Shown: positions 12,230 to 13,350 of the stretch, piece by piece
Layout of the letters: the number at the start of each line of letters is the position of its first letter
Numbering within the stretch: the first letter of the stretch is position 1
From: JAULUH01 sp032111745
Lineage (GTDB): Bacteria > Chloroflexota > Anaerolineae > JAAEKA01
Direction of reading: 5' to 3'
DNA: 13,350 nucleotides
Assembly: GCA_032111745.1 (NCBI GenBank)
Contig: JAULUH010000348.1
Location: 1-13,350 of the forward strand
Notes under the pieces: model-generated
Told to the model about the DNA's origin: nothing
The model's database searches: none
What the model saw: only the letters and a program-made list of their open reading frames with translations
Position numbers and translations under genes: made by a program

Positions 12230-13350
12230 CTACCATCTCCTCGTCATGCAAGGTGAGCGTGCACAGCGCCGGTGCCAGGCTCAACAGCATCAACAGCGTG
12301 ATGATCACGGCCGAGGTCAGACACCAGATGCATACCGCCCGGATCACAAACGGCTCCAGGAAGGTCAGGTAGAGCGAGAAGAGCGTCCCGAACAGGGCCA
12401 TCACCAGCACAGCCAGCGGCGCCAGCTCTGCCAGGCGGCCGCGCCCCAGCCGGTTGAGCAGCCAGGCGGCCAGGATGCCCAGATAGCCGACTGCCCCCAA
12501 TACACCCACCGGCAAAACGCCGAAGAGGCGGGCGTAGGGGCTGCTCTGCACGGCGTTGCAGTCGCCCACCGGTCCGCACACCGCCTGCACCAGCTGCGTC
12601 TCGACGTAAGACAGATAGCCGGCCACCGCCAGTCCTGCCAGCGCCAGCAGCGGCATCAGGACATTCCAACCTACCTGGGCGAAGCGGGACATCTCGCCGC
12701 CGTCGTCGCGCGCCAGGCGGATTCCAGCATAGATCAGCGAGGCCACCATCCCGATCACGACGGCGATGGCCAGGGCAAAGCCGTTGGACCGAGGCTCGGC
12801 AGCATGCTGCTCGACGGGCGCTTCCACCGGCACGGCGATGGGCTGCGGCGTCGCAGATGCTACGGCTGCTTCCTGTGGCAGCGCGCTCGCCGCGATCTCG
12901 ACTTCCACGGGCAGCAGCGGCGCCAGCTCTGGCAGGTCGGGATAGTCTACGCCGCCGGCCGCTAGATACGTCTCGATCAGTCCAGGCAGCCTGGCCGGAA
13001 TCTCCTGCGCGCCAATCAGCACCTGGTCGCCGATGATCAGAAAAGGCACGAACACCTCGTTTTGGTTGACCCCCAGCGCAGCCGTGACCTGGAAAAAGCG
13101 CCTGAGGATCTCTTCTGGGGACACTTCGATCAGATTCACTTGCAGCTGGTCGCCGTAATGCGCCTGCAGCGGCGGAAGCACTTGATCCAAGACCTCGTGG
13201 CAATGAGGGCAGCCGTCGGCCCAGAACATGACACAACGCACTACCGGCAACTGAGCGTCCACAGCGGGAAGCCCGCTCGAGGGCGACTCGTTCTGTTGTA
13301 GCTCATCGACAGTCGGCGTTGGCCTCCTGTGGAATGTGCTAGCGGCCCGG
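12204..13350 (-). CDS. Thioredoxin-VKOR fusion, disulfide-forming membrane oxidoreductase (5' end probably outside the window)
   Basis: Numbering from GTG 13262 (352 residues), an N-terminal thioredoxin-like domain carries Cys18-Pro-His-Cys21 (FWADGCPHCHEVL). A Pro/Ala/Glu-rich linker (about 105-158) and a first helix (160-182) follow. The VKOR domain then has loop cysteines Cys229 and Cys235 (CGPVGDC), SSPYARLFGVLPVG, and the active-site pair Cys311-Ile-Trp-Cys314. VKOR fusions oxidise protein thiols outside the membrane and pass the electrons to quinone. The fusion order differs from the common VKOR-then-Trx form but is familiar in bacteria of this kind. The frame stays open beyond GTG 13262 to the window edge with ordinary-looking spacer residues, and that GTG lacks a ribosome site. 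The true start, probably with a signal peptide, therefore likely lies outside. The gene overlaps the transporter remnant by 26 nt. Confidence 0.88.
   Translation of the reverse strand, partial: RAASTFHRRPTPTVDELQQNESPSSGLPAVDAQLPVVRCVMFWADGCPHCHEVLDQVLPPLQAHYGDQLQVNLIEVSPEEILRRFFQVTAALGVNQNEVFVPFLIIGDQVLIGAQEIPARLPGLIETYLAAGGVDYPDLPELAPLLPVEVEIAASALPQEAAVASATPQPIAVPVEAPVEQHAAEPRSNGFALAIAVVIGMVASLIYAGIRLARDDGGEMSRFAQVGWNVLMPLLALAGLAVAGYLSYVETQLVQAVCGPVGDCNAVQSSPYARLFGVLPVGVLGAVGYLGILAAWLLNRLGRGRLAELAPLAVLVMALFGTLFSLYLTFLEPFVIRAVCIWCLTSAVIITLLMLLSLAPALCTLTLHDEEMVDEIAAEPC

Noticed and set aside
1..13350. Mobile element, CRISPR array, tRNA or rRNA
   Set aside because: No transposase, integrase, terminal repeats with target duplication, spaced repeats or conserved RNA gene sequence were recognised on either strand.

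Overview
The window is GC-rich and every convincing gene lies on the minus strand, so it reads from position 13350 down to 1 as a run of about 16 tightly packed genes with several overlapping starts and stops. The protein mix suggests a Chloroflexota (Anaerolineae/Caldilineae-like) bacterium, possibly a metagenome-derived contig. The signals are a thioredoxin-VKOR fusion, a CopZ-type Zn/[2Fe-2S] protein, a collagen-stalked multiheme lipoprotein and an ArsR/ArsD/ArsA set. This is inferred from family resemblance; no marker gene is present.

Upstream third (13350-9226), metal and sulfur genes with rearrangement scars. It holds a thioredoxin-VKOR membrane protein that probably runs off the window edge, the N-terminal part of an SBF/ACR3-type transporter, a TauE/SafE (TSUP) permease, a short FmdE-DiNase_FeMo chimera, a 70-residue protein of unknown function, and a striking chimera joining a class-V aminotransferase (cysteine desulfurase family) to the cytoplasmic tail of a CDF metal transporter. 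Three of these genes look like two gene ends joined after loss of what lay between.

Middle third (9147-3114), redox handling, signalling and electron transfer. It holds a CopZ-like Zn/[2Fe-2S] protein, a membrane-anchored thioredoxin, CcdA, a GAF-containing NreB/LiaS-type histidine kinase with two CX3C cysteine pairs, and a NarL-type response regulator. After a 274-bp regulatory gap comes a 769-residue lipoprotein with a collagen-like stalk, a carboxypeptidase-regulatory-like domain and eight CXXCH haem sites. CcdA and thioredoxin are the usual thiol-reduction partners of cytochrome c maturation, and the two-component system sits directly upstream of the cytochrome. The block therefore looks like a redox-regulated module for surface electron transfer.

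Downstream third (3077-1), metalloid response. It holds a ProC-like Rossmann protein with an atypical dimerisation domain, a CODH/ACS-type [4Fe-4S] protein, and then arsR-arsD-arsA. arsA is cut by the window edge. arsR has a textbook promoter (TTGACA, 17 bp, TATAGT) whose -10 is covered by a perfect 10-bp-arm inverted repeat. A degenerate copy of the same operator sits just before arsD, so ArsR probably controls both its own gene and arsDA.

No tRNA, rRNA, CRISPR array, integrase or insertion sequence was found. Other structural elements are a 13-bp perfect inverted repeat (3014-3077), paired 15-bp palindromes between arsR and arsD, a 27-bp tandem duplication at 5642-5695, and a hairpin covering the ribosome site of the TSUP gene.
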